DNA from: UBA4582 sp964228885
Lineage (GTDB): Bacteria; Pseudomonadota; Gammaproteobacteria; Pseudomonadales; Azotimanducaceae
Reading direction: 5' to 3'
DNA: 44,237 bases
NCBI GenBank assembly: GCA_964228885.1
Contig: CAXRCG010000055.1
Span: 1 to 44,237, forward strand
The first letter of the stretch is position 1, and every line of letters starts with the position of its first letter. Positions 15,853-23,903 of the stretch are shown here, piece after piece. Both the position numbers and the translations under genes were made by a program. The notes beneath the pieces were generated by a model. It did no database searches. It had not been told where the DNA came from and was given only the letters and a program-made list of their open reading frames with translations.

Positions 15853-16719
15853 TCACAGCTCGTTTTGGTCTGTCCATTCAAGCACAAGGCTGTGGAAGAC
15901 CTCTGGTTTCTCGTACTGCAGCCAATGACCACCATCCGGAACGAGCTGAAAACTCACATCGGGACGAACCTCACGGAATAGCTGTTCCTTGGACGCCACA
16001 TCAGGCTTAGCCGACGCATCTTCACTTCCGTAAATCACTTGCAAGGGGACCTCGTGCGTAGCAATACCGTCAAGCGTCAATCTCGTTCTACTGAACTGTG
16101 GCGAATTAAAACGTGCCCTACGTGTATTTTCAGTTTGTAAGTATACAGCAAGATCATCGATTTTATTTTTATCAAAAAGCATCAGACGCGCGAGATTAGT
16201 GCGATTCGCTTCGTTCTCCTGGGCGATATTCATATCCGGTGTTTTTTTTACCAACGGCTGCATTCCGCCGCGTCTTGGGATATCTCCTAGCGAGGCTGGG
16301 CCAACGAGCGTAAGCGAACAGAACTGCGCCGGGATATTTGATACCACCTGCGACATGACAGCACAACCCCATGAAAAAGCAGCCACATGAATCATATTGT
16401 CTGCAAACACATCGCGAATTCCCTGCTCAACAACTGCAACTGCATCTGCTGCCGTGTAACCCACAGGAAGCCTAGCAGAGTTGCCTAGCCCGGGTAGGTC
16501 CACGGTATACACCTCGAAGTGCTCTCGAAGAAAACTTATATTTTTGTACCAATGGGTCCAGGAACCTGATCCGCCGTGCACCAGTAAAAGTCGGCTTCGA
16601 TGTGTCGATGAGGTTGCTGACCAAACTCGAAACACTAGATCGCCATCAGCGCATCGAGCAATAACCTTTTGCGCCTCTGCGTCGAGCCTGTCAACCTCGT
16701 CAAAGAATTTCGATGACAT
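15853..16719 (-). CDS. Alpha/beta-hydrolase fold protein
   Basis: The 288-aa product has the HGGSGSWTHW oxyanion loop (about residues 48-57), DLPGLGNSA after strand 4, and a nucleophile elbow reading AFSWG with Ser116. The acid is probably the Asp in YGSEDASAKPD, and the His is in DGGHWLQYEKP. The first elbow residue is Ala rather than the usual Gly, which is uncommon but tolerated. Such enzymes cleave esters, thioesters or C-C bonds of ring-cleavage products. It starts 2 bp from the stop of the crotonase gene and is the last gene of an SDR-crotonase-hydrolase operon, consistent with a degradation pathway. Confidence 0.87.
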   Translation of the reverse strand: MSSKFFDEVDRLDAEAQKVIARCADGDLVFRVWSATSSTHRSRLLLVHGGSGSWTHWYKNISFLREHFEVYTVDLPGLGNSARLPVGYTAADAVAVVEQGIRDVFADNMIHVAAFSWGCAVMSQVVSNIPAQFCSLTLVGPASLGDIPRRGGMQPLVKKTPDMNIAQENEANRTNLARLMLFDKNKIDDLAVYLQTENTRRARFNSPQFSRTRLTLDGIATHEVPLQVIYGSEDASAKPDVASKEQLFREVRPDVSFQLVPDGGHWLQYEKPEVFHSLVLEWTDQNEL

Positions 16720-16721
16720 GC

Positions 16722-17573
16722 TTAATCTTCGCTTTGAGTTGCTTCCCCAACTTCACGACAAAGCTCTCCCATACGAAGCTCACCTTCACGCGTTTGAGCA
16801 CCCAGTTCCATCGCTTTGCGCATATTCCTCTGCGCACCCTCGGTGCGCAACGTTTGCTGAAACAAATAAGCTTCATCTAGCAGCGCCTCAGAAAGTTCAT
16901 TTTCCGAGTTGTTCACCGAAGCCTTACACAATGCTATCGCTTCAGCAGGCCAACTGGCGATCCGATAGGCCAGTTGATCAACCCAGTCACTCATTTCTTC
17001 ACTACTGGGGAATATTCGATTGAGGTAGCCCCATGCTACGCATGTTTCAGCATCAATATCATCGCTTCCAAGACAAATTTCCATTGCGCGACCTCTACCA
17101 ACGAGGCGAGGGAGTCTTTGGGTGCCAGTGCCACCAGGTAAAATACCAAGAGCCACTTCCATTTGGTTAATTTTAGTTTTACCAGCGACGCCGTATCGCA
17201 TATCACATGATGCCGCGAATTCGTTACCTCCTCCGCCGGCGCGACCGGCCATTTTTACAATGGTCGCTTTTGGCATATTGCGCACACGTTCACACATCAA
17301 ATGGAAATCACTGGATTTTTCCGAACGCAGGGCTGGCTCATCTGTTGGGAACGTCAGAATCATTTCAACGTCAAAGTGCGCGATAAAAAACTCAGGGTCG
17401 GCACTCTGAAATACGACAACCCTGACCCTATCATCGGCTTCAACTTCTGTTGTGAACCCTACCAAATCGGTATACAACGCCGCAGTCATCACATTCGCCG
17501 GAGGATTACTAATGGTCGCAAACATCACGCCCTTGTCAAATTCCGTCACTATTGTTGAATACTCATATGCCAT
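16722..17573 (-). CDS. Enoyl-CoA hydratase/isomerase (crotonase) family protein
   Basis: A 283-aa crotonase-fold protein. The first oxyanion-hole segment is FIAHFDVE (around residue 62), and the second is KMAGRAGGGGNEFAASCDMRYG. It is followed by MEVALGILPGGTGTQRLPRLVG, where the Glu before the LGI motif corresponds to a hydratase catalytic Glu. Crotonases hydrate, isomerise or cleave acyl-CoA thioesters. A strong GGAGACGAG site precedes the start. It lies between an SDR gene (60 bp upstream) and an alpha/beta hydrolase gene (2 bp downstream) in one minus-strand operon. The substrate is probably an acyl-CoA made from the imported compound. Confidence 0.88.
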   Translation of the reverse strand: MAYEYSTIVTEFDKGVMFATISNPPANVMTAALYTDLVGFTTEVEADDRVRVVVFQSADPEFFIAHFDVEMILTFPTDEPALRSEKSSDFHLMCERVRNMPKATIVKMAGRAGGGGNEFAASCDMRYGVAGKTKINQMEVALGILPGGTGTQRLPRLVGRGRAMEICLGSDDIDAETCVAWGYLNRIFPSSEEMSDWVDQLAYRIASWPAEAIALCKASVNNSENELSEALLDEAYLFQQTLRTEGAQRNMRKAMELGAQTREGELRMGELCREVGEATQSED

Positions 17574-17633
17574 TTTTACTCGTCTCCAATGATATTTAAC
17601 CGATCATGCCACGCTCACAAATTGACATCGTTA

Positions 17634-18401
17634 CTAGCGAGGTTTTGCTCCACCACCAACCCTTAGAATCTCACCGCTCACCCAGCCAGCCGCTTCAGAC
17701 GCAAGATAAACGCACGCTGAACCAATATCCTCAGGCGTACCTAGCCTACCAAGAGGAATGTTCCATTCTTCTAGCAACTCATCTAACTGGTCTTCCGATT
17801 TATCAAGCGCCTTCAACATGATCTCTGTAGGTATCGCGCCGGGCGCAACGCCGTTAACACGAATGCTAGGTGCTAGCTCAGCCGATAGCGTCCAGGTCAG
17901 CGAATTTACCGCTGCTTTGGCAGCCCCGTAGTGTGCGCTTCCGGGAACAGGACCGGTGCCAGCTCCGGAACTAATATTGATAATCGACCCTTTGTTCATA
18001 AACTTGGCCGCCGTCATACACCCAACATAAACAGCATCAAGATTTAGGCGAATAGTGTTGTACCACTCTTGGCGAGGTAATGCTGTTAGCGGCATTCGCA
18101 ATGCAGAGCCACCGGCATTGTTTACCCAAATAGTTAAACTGCCAAAGTTATCAACTGCCGCCTGTCCCAGCGCCAATACCGCGTCATCATTTGTTACATC
18201 AGTCGTCACAGCGATAGCGTTTCCGCCTTTGGCGTTAATGCGATCAGCCACTGCTTTAATTTCGTCACCTCTTCTGGCAGCGACGACAACCGAGGCGCCA
18301 GCCTCAGCAAAATCAAGCGCTATGCCCTCGCCAATTCCTCTGCCCGCACCTGTAACGACTGCGACTTGCCCAGTTAAGTCAAATCGATCTTGTAGTTTCA
18401 T
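17634..18401 (-). CDS. Short-chain dehydrogenase/reductase (SDR)
   Basis: A classical 255-aa SDR. It has TGAGRGIG (residues 17-24, dinucleotide-binding), the NNAG element in WVNNAGG, NISS with catalytic Ser near 144, and YGAAK with Tyr158 and Lys162. Ala40-Arg43 after strand 2 may favour NADP(H). It should oxidise an alcohol or reduce a ketone of a pathway intermediate. It is the first gene of a minus-strand operon with a crotonase and an alpha/beta hydrolase. The AAGGAAG site fits the start. The divergent kinase-like gene starts 53 bp away, so both promoters share a very short region. Confidence 0.9.
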   Translation of the reverse strand: MKLQDRFDLTGQVAVVTGAGRGIGEGIALDFAEAGASVVVAARRGDEIKAVADRINAKGGNAIAVTTDVTNDDAVLALGQAAVDNFGSLTIWVNNAGGSALRMPLTALPRQEWYNTIRLNLDAVYVGCMTAAKFMNKGSIINISSGAGTGPVPGSAHYGAAKAAVNSLTWTLSAELAPSIRVNGVAPGAIPTEIMLKALDKSEDQLDELLEEWNIPLGRLGTPEDIGSACVYLASEAAGWVSGEILRVGGGAKPR

Positions 18402-18454
18402 AGTTCTTCCTTATTATGGTGGAAACAATGTACCACAGAACTTCAGGAGCCCGC

Positions 18455-19519
18455 ATGGGAGTTGTATTAAAGAGCGCTACGCAGTTTGATGCTGAACTTG
18501 CCAACAAGATTTTGCAATTGCGCAGCCCTGCTCGGCGGGTCAGTGTCGTTCCGCTTGGAGAGGGCGTTGGCCTCATGTCATCCATCGCGCGCGCCACAAT
18601 AGAAATGGCCGACGGCACAACCACGACCTGTATCGTTAAGGTTATTGCGCAAACAGAAAATGTCGAAATTTCGAAAGGCTTAAACTTCTATGCAAATGAA
18701 GTGAATTTCTATCGCTATCTTTCTCAGGACTGTCCCATCAAAACACCCCAGTGTCTGTATGCCTATCTGGATGAGTCAACTCAGGATTTTCTCTTAGTGC
18801 TTGAGGACATGGGCGATGCAGATGCAGGTAATCAATTGGAAGGTTGCTCCCGAGAAATAATGTCCCTTGCTTTTGTCCGTTCTGCCGAGCTTCACGGACG
18901 CTATTGGGGGAAAACTGAACAATTGAAATGGCTAAACTACCAAAATATTGAGGAAAAGAACCTATTTCGTCGGGACGTCATTTATAAGCCAGGTATACAA
19001 CCAACGTTAGACATGTTTGGTGAGTTCTTTACCGGGAACCTAGAGAACACCGTAGTCGCAATCGGCGAGCAATTTAAAGACCTATTTGAGCAGGCGATGT
19101 CAGGCACCCAAACGGTTATCCATGGCGATTATCGCACCGATAATATGTTACTACCTGTTATCGATGGTAAAACCGAAATTATCGCAGTGGATTGGCAGAA
19201 TACAATGGGAGGCAAGGGACCTCACGACATCGCTTATTTCAGCGCCCAAAGCTGTGACACTGATTTACGTGGTGAAATCGAGCTTGAGGAGCTACGCCGA
19301 TATCATGAGACTTTGATTGATTGCGGCGTGCGCGGCTACAGTTTCGATGAATGCCTTAGAGACTACCGCCTAAACCTAATGATTACGATGATTACGCCCA
19401 TTGCTGTTTGTGGCACTTTAGATCCGGGCAACGAGCGGGGTATGGAGCTTGGCCGGGTAATGCTTCAGCGCTCGCTTGCAGCGTTGGAAAGTATGGCTTG
19501 CCACGACTTATTGAAATAA
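18455..19519 (+). CDS. Aminoglycoside-phosphotransferase/ecdysteroid-kinase-like protein
   Basis: This 354-aa protein has the kinase-like layout: N-lobe Lys in CIVKVIAQ, hinge LVLEDMGDA, catalytic loop VIHGDYRTDNMLL (His-Gly-Asp, Asn) and the metal-binding Asp in IIAVDWQNTMGG. Related proteins phosphorylate small hydroxylated molecules, including sterols and aminoglycosides. In catabolic islands they often sit beside acyl-CoA enzymes. The frame is open to 18416, but ATG 18455 has CAGGAG at ideal spacing and leaves room for the divergent SDR promoter, so I prefer it. It is the first gene of a plus-strand unit with a SnoaL-like gene and a Rieske oxygenase. Substrate unknown. Confidence 0.85.
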   Translation: MGVVLKSATQFDAELANKILQLRSPARRVSVVPLGEGVGLMSSIARATIEMADGTTTTCIVKVIAQTENVEISKGLNFYANEVNFYRYLSQDCPIKTPQCLYAYLDESTQDFLLVLEDMGDADAGNQLEGCSREIMSLAFVRSAELHGRYWGKTEQLKWLNYQNIEEKNLFRRDVIYKPGIQPTLDMFGEFFTGNLENTVVAIGEQFKDLFEQAMSGTQTVIHGDYRTDNMLLPVIDGKTEIIAVDWQNTMGGKGPHDIAYFSAQSCDTDLRGEIELEELRRYHETLIDCGVRGYSFDECLRDYRLNLMITMITPIAVCGTLDPGNERGMELGRVMLQRSLAALESMACHDLLK

Positions 19520-19553
19520 ACCCTTTAAATTCTAACGATCTAACAGGAAGACT

Positions 19554-19967
19554 ATGACTGCGCTCGAAACCCGCCTCGCTATACAAGATGTTATGACTCG
19601 CTACGCTGCAGGCGTCGATGATAGGAATATGGAGCAATATCGCAACTGCTTTGCTGATGATGTCGAAATTGTCGGCTTTGGCGCCGAGACGTTGGTCGGT
19701 GCTGATAATTGGGTTGAAGATGTTAAAAGCAAGCTGGAAGCATTTGGTGAAACTCAGCACATGCTAGGCCCCCAACTTGTAGAAATTGATGGAGAACATG
19801 CCTCTACTCGCGTTGATGTGCAGGCTATGCATTACTTAAAGAGCAAACCGGATTCACAGCTGACACTCTGGGCTACCTATCTGACTGATTATCGTTGTAT
19901 TAACGGCGATTGGAAGATTGTCCGCCACCAACTTGTTAGGCGTGGCACTCATGTCACAAATCCATAA
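19554..19967 (+). CDS. SnoaL-like / NTF2-fold protein (137 aa)
   Basis: The sequence follows the SnoaL_4 pattern: an N-terminal helix with IQDVMTRYAAGVDDRNMEQYRNCFADDVEI, a central cone with LGPQLVEIDGEHASTRVDV, and terminal strands LWATYLTDYRCINGDWKIVRHQLVRR. Such proteins are small dehydratases, isomerases or hydroxylase-associated subunits acting on cyclic substrates. The gene has AGGAAG before its ATG, lies 34 bp after the kinase-like gene and 92 bp before the Rieske alpha gene. Rieske beta subunits share this cone fold, so it may pair with the alpha subunit, although it is shorter than typical beta subunits. Confidence 0.85.
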   Translation: MTALETRLAIQDVMTRYAAGVDDRNMEQYRNCFADDVEIVGFGAETLVGADNWVEDVKSKLEAFGETQHMLGPQLVEIDGEHASTRVDVQAMHYLKSKPDSQLTLWATYLTDYRCINGDWKIVRHQLVRRGTHVTNP

Positions 19968-20059
19968 TTGTTACTAAACAGGCACCTGCTGTGCCCAAAC
20001 TGGCAACAAGCACCATTTCGTTATACTGTTAATAGTTACCCTTTCAAGGAACACCACCC

Positions 20060-21421
20060 ATGTCATTACAACTCGAAGACTGGCCAAAACAGGCTACTCA
20101 AGGACACAAAATACCCGGCACCCGTTATACCTCTAAAGAATTTTTGGAGCAGGAATGGGAAGGGATGTGGACGAAGGCCTGGTTATTGCTCGGTAGAGAA
20201 GCTGAGTTACCAAATTTCGGCGATTGGCAGAAAGAGGAAGTCGGCCGCGAAGAAATACTGATGGTTCGTCAGAAAGACGGAGGAGTCAAAGCTTTCTATA
20301 ATGTTTGTCAGCATCGAGGGAACCCTCTCGTTGAAGAAGACAAAGGACACGTGCTGCAGCGTTTTGTTTGCAAGTATCATAGCTGGGCTTTTCTTCCTGA
20401 TGGCAAGCTTAATTTTGCACCTGACAAAGAGGACTTTCCAGAGGGTAATCCCTGTGACAATGTAAGACTTGCGGAGCTAAAATGTGAGACCTTTGCGGGG
20501 TTTATCTGGGTAAATATGGACCCCGATTGCGTTTCCTTACGAGAGTACCTAGGTCCAATTTGGGATGAATGGGAAAAGCGTGAAATTCACACGTGGAAGC
20601 GCACTAGCGCGAATACGATGTGGCTACCTTGTAATTGGAAGATAGTACTTGATAACTTCAATGAATCTTATCACGTACCCACGGTGCACATGCGTGCAAC
20701 GCCGGACACCGATCGCAAGAAGATCCGCGGCGCGATCGACACCTACTTTAAAGAGACAAAATTTGACCTCGCGGATGAAGGTCACAACCGTATGGTAATG
20801 AAAGGCGGGTTTGGGGTCGGTCACGAGGATGCCGAAGGCAATATTGTCGAACCTCTTGCCGGTCTGCTTCGCTACTGGGACCTTGATCCCGCGGACTATA
20901 AGAATCGTCTGGAAGATACCCGACCCGCGCTTCAGGACGCCAAACAAAGACTAGGTCCCGACCGCGGTTACACACACTATGCCAATGTGCCCAAAGAGCA
21001 GCTGACTGATGCATTCCATTACACACTGTTTCCGAACTTTGCTGTGTCAGTGTGGGCTGATGGGTTTCATTTCCTAAGAGCTCGGCCGCATATGAGCGAT
21101 CCTGAACAATGTCTATTCGATAATTGGTGGTACGCAAGCCCAGCTTCACTTATCGAAGATGCCAGTCTAAATCGCTCACGTCAGGCTGTGACAACATCTC
21201 CGGATGATGATGAGGCCGAGGTAACTATGCTGCAATATGGTAAAGACTCCATTGGGCCAGCTATCGAAGAGGACGTTGCCGTATTCGTCACTCAACAGCG
21301 CGGATTTCGCTCTCGGGGCTTTACCGGAGTCTACTTATCAAACCAAGAAATAAGAATTCGTCGGTACCATGAAATGATAGACAAATATATCGAAAGACAT
21401 GTCGGCCCTGTTCAACAATAG
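20060..21421 (+). CDS. Rieske non-haem iron oxygenase, alpha subunit
   Basis: A 453-aa ring-hydroxylating oxygenase. The Rieske centre is C83-x-H85 (CQHRG) and C104-x2-H107 (CKYHSW). The catalytic domain has NWKIVLDNFNESYHVPTVH with iron ligands His205 and His210, and Glu202 in the place usually held by the bridging Asp. No ferredoxin or reductase gene is nearby, so electrons must come from elsewhere in the genome. Typical reactions are cis-dihydroxylation, monohydroxylation or demethylation of aromatic, alicyclic or sterol-like substrates. AAGGAA stands nine bases before the ATG. It closes a plus-strand unit and is convergent with the GPH transporter gene (6 bp between stops). Confidence 0.92.
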   Translation: MSLQLEDWPKQATQGHKIPGTRYTSKEFLEQEWEGMWTKAWLLLGREAELPNFGDWQKEEVGREEILMVRQKDGGVKAFYNVCQHRGNPLVEEDKGHVLQRFVCKYHSWAFLPDGKLNFAPDKEDFPEGNPCDNVRLAELKCETFAGFIWVNMDPDCVSLREYLGPIWDEWEKREIHTWKRTSANTMWLPCNWKIVLDNFNESYHVPTVHMRATPDTDRKKIRGAIDTYFKETKFDLADEGHNRMVMKGGFGVGHEDAEGNIVEPLAGLLRYWDLDPADYKNRLEDTRPALQDAKQRLGPDRGYTHYANVPKEQLTDAFHYTLFPNFAVSVWADGFHFLRARPHMSDPEQCLFDNWWYASPASLIEDASLNRSRQAVTTSPDDDEAEVTMLQYGKDSIGPAIEEDVAVFVTQQRGFRSRGFTGVYLSNQEIRIRRYHEMIDKYIERHVGPVQQ

Positions 21422-21427
21422 CTCTTT

Positions 21428-22774
21428 TTAAGAGCCTTGGGAAACGGCATCTAACTGGGCCCTAATCTCTGCATGTTTCTGCTCTGTAATAGGATAACTC
21501 CACACGATTGCCGCTCCAGTCAAAAAGAACAGCGAAGGAAAGGTTGAGAACAGAAAACGCAGTCCCCAAAGCTCTTGTTCGCCGTTCGAGGATCCTGCCT
21601 GCGCATCAAAACCCACTAGGCCCAATCCAAAAAGTGCAATCGCGCCACCAAATGAGGCAGTTGCCTTTTGGGCAAATGACCACGCTGAAAAGAATTGAGC
21701 CGCGCGATTTTCACCGGTCTCGAGTGTATCCAGATCGATAACATCCGCCTTCATTGAGTTCGGCAACGTCTGTGCAAAGCCGCCTGCAGCAAAACCCGTG
21801 ACCACAGTAATGGGCAACATATACCAGAAGTCTCCGGCTCCTAGCAGCATGTAAAACGGATGAGCAAAAGCCAGCATAAAAAACGACGCAAGATATGCTC
21901 GATGCTTGCCAACTCTTCCCGAAAACCAAACCCAGAAAGGCACTGCAATAATGCTCATAAGATAGAAAACACTCAGCATATAAATTGCTTTTTCCTCAGC
22001 GTCCAGCACATCGGCAATAAAAAACAAATAGAGCGGCGTAGTAACATTGAGCCCGATCGAGCCGATCATGAACGCACCTACCAGCCGCTTAAAAGGTCCG
22101 TTAGAAAACATCACCCTGAGCCCTTCCATAACACTCACACGCTTCTCTGGCACATAAGCAGGCTCGGGAACATTGGTGACAGTTAGTAGCACACAAATTG
22201 GCATTAGCACTAACATAGTCGTACCAACCAACTCGAGCACTACCCCGCTACCTCCTAGACCGAAAAGCAAAAGTGCGACTGCAGGCACTAACTGAGCCGA
22301 AAGCGAACCTAATGCATTAAATATAGCTCGACTTCCAGTTACTTTGGAACGTTCTCTATAGTCTGTCGACAGCTCCGCTCCCCAAGCATAGTAGGGAATA
22401 AGCATCATGGTGATGCCAAGAGACAACATAAAACTCCACAACGCCAGATGAAAACCGCCTGCTCCTTCTCCTGGCATGAACAAATTGTAAACCGACAACA
22501 TCATTATGGGTGTTGCAGCGACAATCCAAACGCGCCTTCTGCCAAATCGGGACTTTGTGTGGTCACTTAGGTAACCCATCAAAGGATCTGTGACAACATC
22601 ACTCCACCTAACAAAGAACAATATACTTGCAACAATCGCGAGTGGCACACCTACGTCACTAGCATAGTACCGGGGAATAAACACGATGACTGGAAAAAGG
22701 GACATGGCGATGGGTAAATCTGTGAGACCATAAAAGAACAAAGTCTTTTTATTCAAATTCACTTTATCATTCAT
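21428..22774 (-). CDS. MFS transporter, GPH (glycoside-pentoside-hexuronide:cation symporter) type
   Basis: The 448-aa protein is almost entirely hydrophobic, with about 12 TM helices. It carries the GPH-like first loop RWSDVVTDPLMGYLSDHTKSRFGRRRVWIV, where Asp and Arg residues mark the family. GPH members bring sugars or related solutes in with Na+ or H+, but marine members beside catabolic genes transport many other compounds. It follows the SDR gene (55 bp) on the minus strand. It likely imports the substrate or its first breakdown product across the inner membrane. Confidence 0.88.
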   Translation of the reverse strand: MNDKVNLNKKTLFFYGLTDLPIAMSLFPVIVFIPRYYASDVGVPLAIVASILFFVRWSDVVTDPLMGYLSDHTKSRFGRRRVWIVAATPIMMLSVYNLFMPGEGAGGFHLALWSFMLSLGITMMLIPYYAWGAELSTDYRERSKVTGSRAIFNALGSLSAQLVPAVALLLFGLGGSGVVLELVGTTMLVLMPICVLLTVTNVPEPAYVPEKRVSVMEGLRVMFSNGPFKRLVGAFMIGSIGLNVTTPLYLFFIADVLDAEEKAIYMLSVFYLMSIIAVPFWVWFSGRVGKHRAYLASFFMLAFAHPFYMLLGAGDFWYMLPITVVTGFAAGGFAQTLPNSMKADVIDLDTLETGENRAAQFFSAWSFAQKATASFGGAIALFGLGLVGFDAQAGSSNGEQELWGLRFLFSTFPSLFFLTGAAIVWSYPITEQKHAEIRAQLDAVSQGS

Positions 22775-22829
22775 ATCTAATCCAGTTTTCTAACGTTGCT
22801 TGTCTTTTGTGCCTATGCCCAATCTTTGA

Positions 22830-23747
22830 CTATTCCTGATCTGGCAAAGGATAGTGCACGCCCGGTACGCCGCCTTCCAGCGCCTGATACCAATCGGGAC
22901 GAGGTTGTACCGGCTCGTACGTACTTGGCACCATCGGTGTATCTGTGTTCCACTCATGATGAATAGGAGGAATTTGGAACGTGCCATTACTGGCATTAGT
23001 ACCACCATCGACTAACAAGTCAACACCAGTAATATAGCTTGCAAGATCGGAGGCCAGGAACAGCACCGCGTTTGTTACTTCCTGAGCCTCACCAACGCGC
23101 CTCATCGGCGTTCTACTCGCGATCCAGCGATCAATGCCCATCGCTTCCAGCATTGGTCTGGTCATTTCGGTCACGATAAACCCTGGTGATACAGAGTTAA
23201 CCCTGACGCCTCTGTCTGCCCACTCGCTACCCATCTGCAGTGTCATATTTCGTAAACCGCCTTTCGCAGCGGTATAACCAATTACATTGTTTTCATTGCC
23301 GCCGCTGGCCATTATCGAGCAAATATTAACGATGGCTCCGCGCCCCCTTTGCAGCATATGACGACCGCAATCACGGGCGAAGTAAAACGCGCCAGCCAGG
23401 TCAACGGACAAAATCCGATTAAAAGTCTCCGCATCAAATTGCTCTGCAGCAACACCCCTGGCATCGGCTATACCCGCGTTGTTGATTAGCACGTCAATTT
23501 GACCATGAGCAGCGAGGCCAGCTTCGATGACAGATTGCACATCGCGCTCAATCGCGATGTCTCCAGGAACAACCGTAACCTTGCTGCCACTCTCTCGACA
23601 TTTTTTTGCGACTGCTTGCAAAAGTTCTTCGCTACGCGCTGTTAGTATCAGGTCTGCGCCTGCCTCAGCGAAAGCATAGGCAAACTCTTCTCCTAAACCA
23701 TAGCTTGCACCGGTAATTAATGCGGTTTTTCCACCAAAATCGAACAT
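22830..23747 (-). CDS. Short-chain dehydrogenase/reductase with C-terminal extension
   Basis: The SDR core shows TGASYGLG (residues 12-19), NNAG (89-92), SIMASGG with catalytic Ser144, and YTAAK with Tyr158 and Lys162. The Rossmann core should end at about residue 255 (LLVDGGT). A further Pro/Trp/Tyr-rich tail of about 50 residues follows (IHHEWNTD... DWYQALEGG), unlike standard SDRs, perhaps covering the active site or a subunit contact. GGAG precedes the ATG. It forms a unit with the downstream GPH transporter and lies just after the terminator of the TonB receptor gene. Confidence 0.9.
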   Translation of the reverse strand: MFDFGGKTALITGASYGLGEEFAYAFAEAGADLILTARSEELLQAVAKKCRESGSKVTVVPGDIAIERDVQSVIEAGLAAHGQIDVLINNAGIADARGVAAEQFDAETFNRILSVDLAGAFYFARDCGRHMLQRGRGAIVNICSIMASGGNENNVIGYTAAKGGLRNMTLQMGSEWADRGVRVNSVSPGFIVTEMTRPMLEAMGIDRWIASRTPMRRVGEAQEVTNAVLFLASDLASYITGVDLLVDGGTNASNGTFQIPPIHHEWNTDTPMVPSTYEPVQPRPDWYQALEGGVPGVHYPLPDQE

Positions 23748-23863
23748 GGGTTCTCCTACGTTTCATTCATACTATTTTTTCTTCTAGCCTGGTTCGGGGC
23801 GAGGAACGAAATACGGTGCTTAATCTCAATACTGAAAAAATCACCTAAAAAGAGTCAGCAAAA

Positions 23864-23889
23864 AAAAAGCCGCTTGAAAGCGGCTTTTT
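23864..23889 (-). terminator. Rho-independent terminator of the TonB receptor gene (possibly bidirectional)
   Basis: GCCGCTT/AAGCGGC with a two-base centre, flanked by an A-run and T-run, about 15 bp past the receptor's stop. In the minus sense it is followed by nine T's. It separates the receptor from the downstream SDR-transporter pair. Confidence 0.88.
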
Positions 23890-23903
23890 CCATACTTGAC
23901 TAA

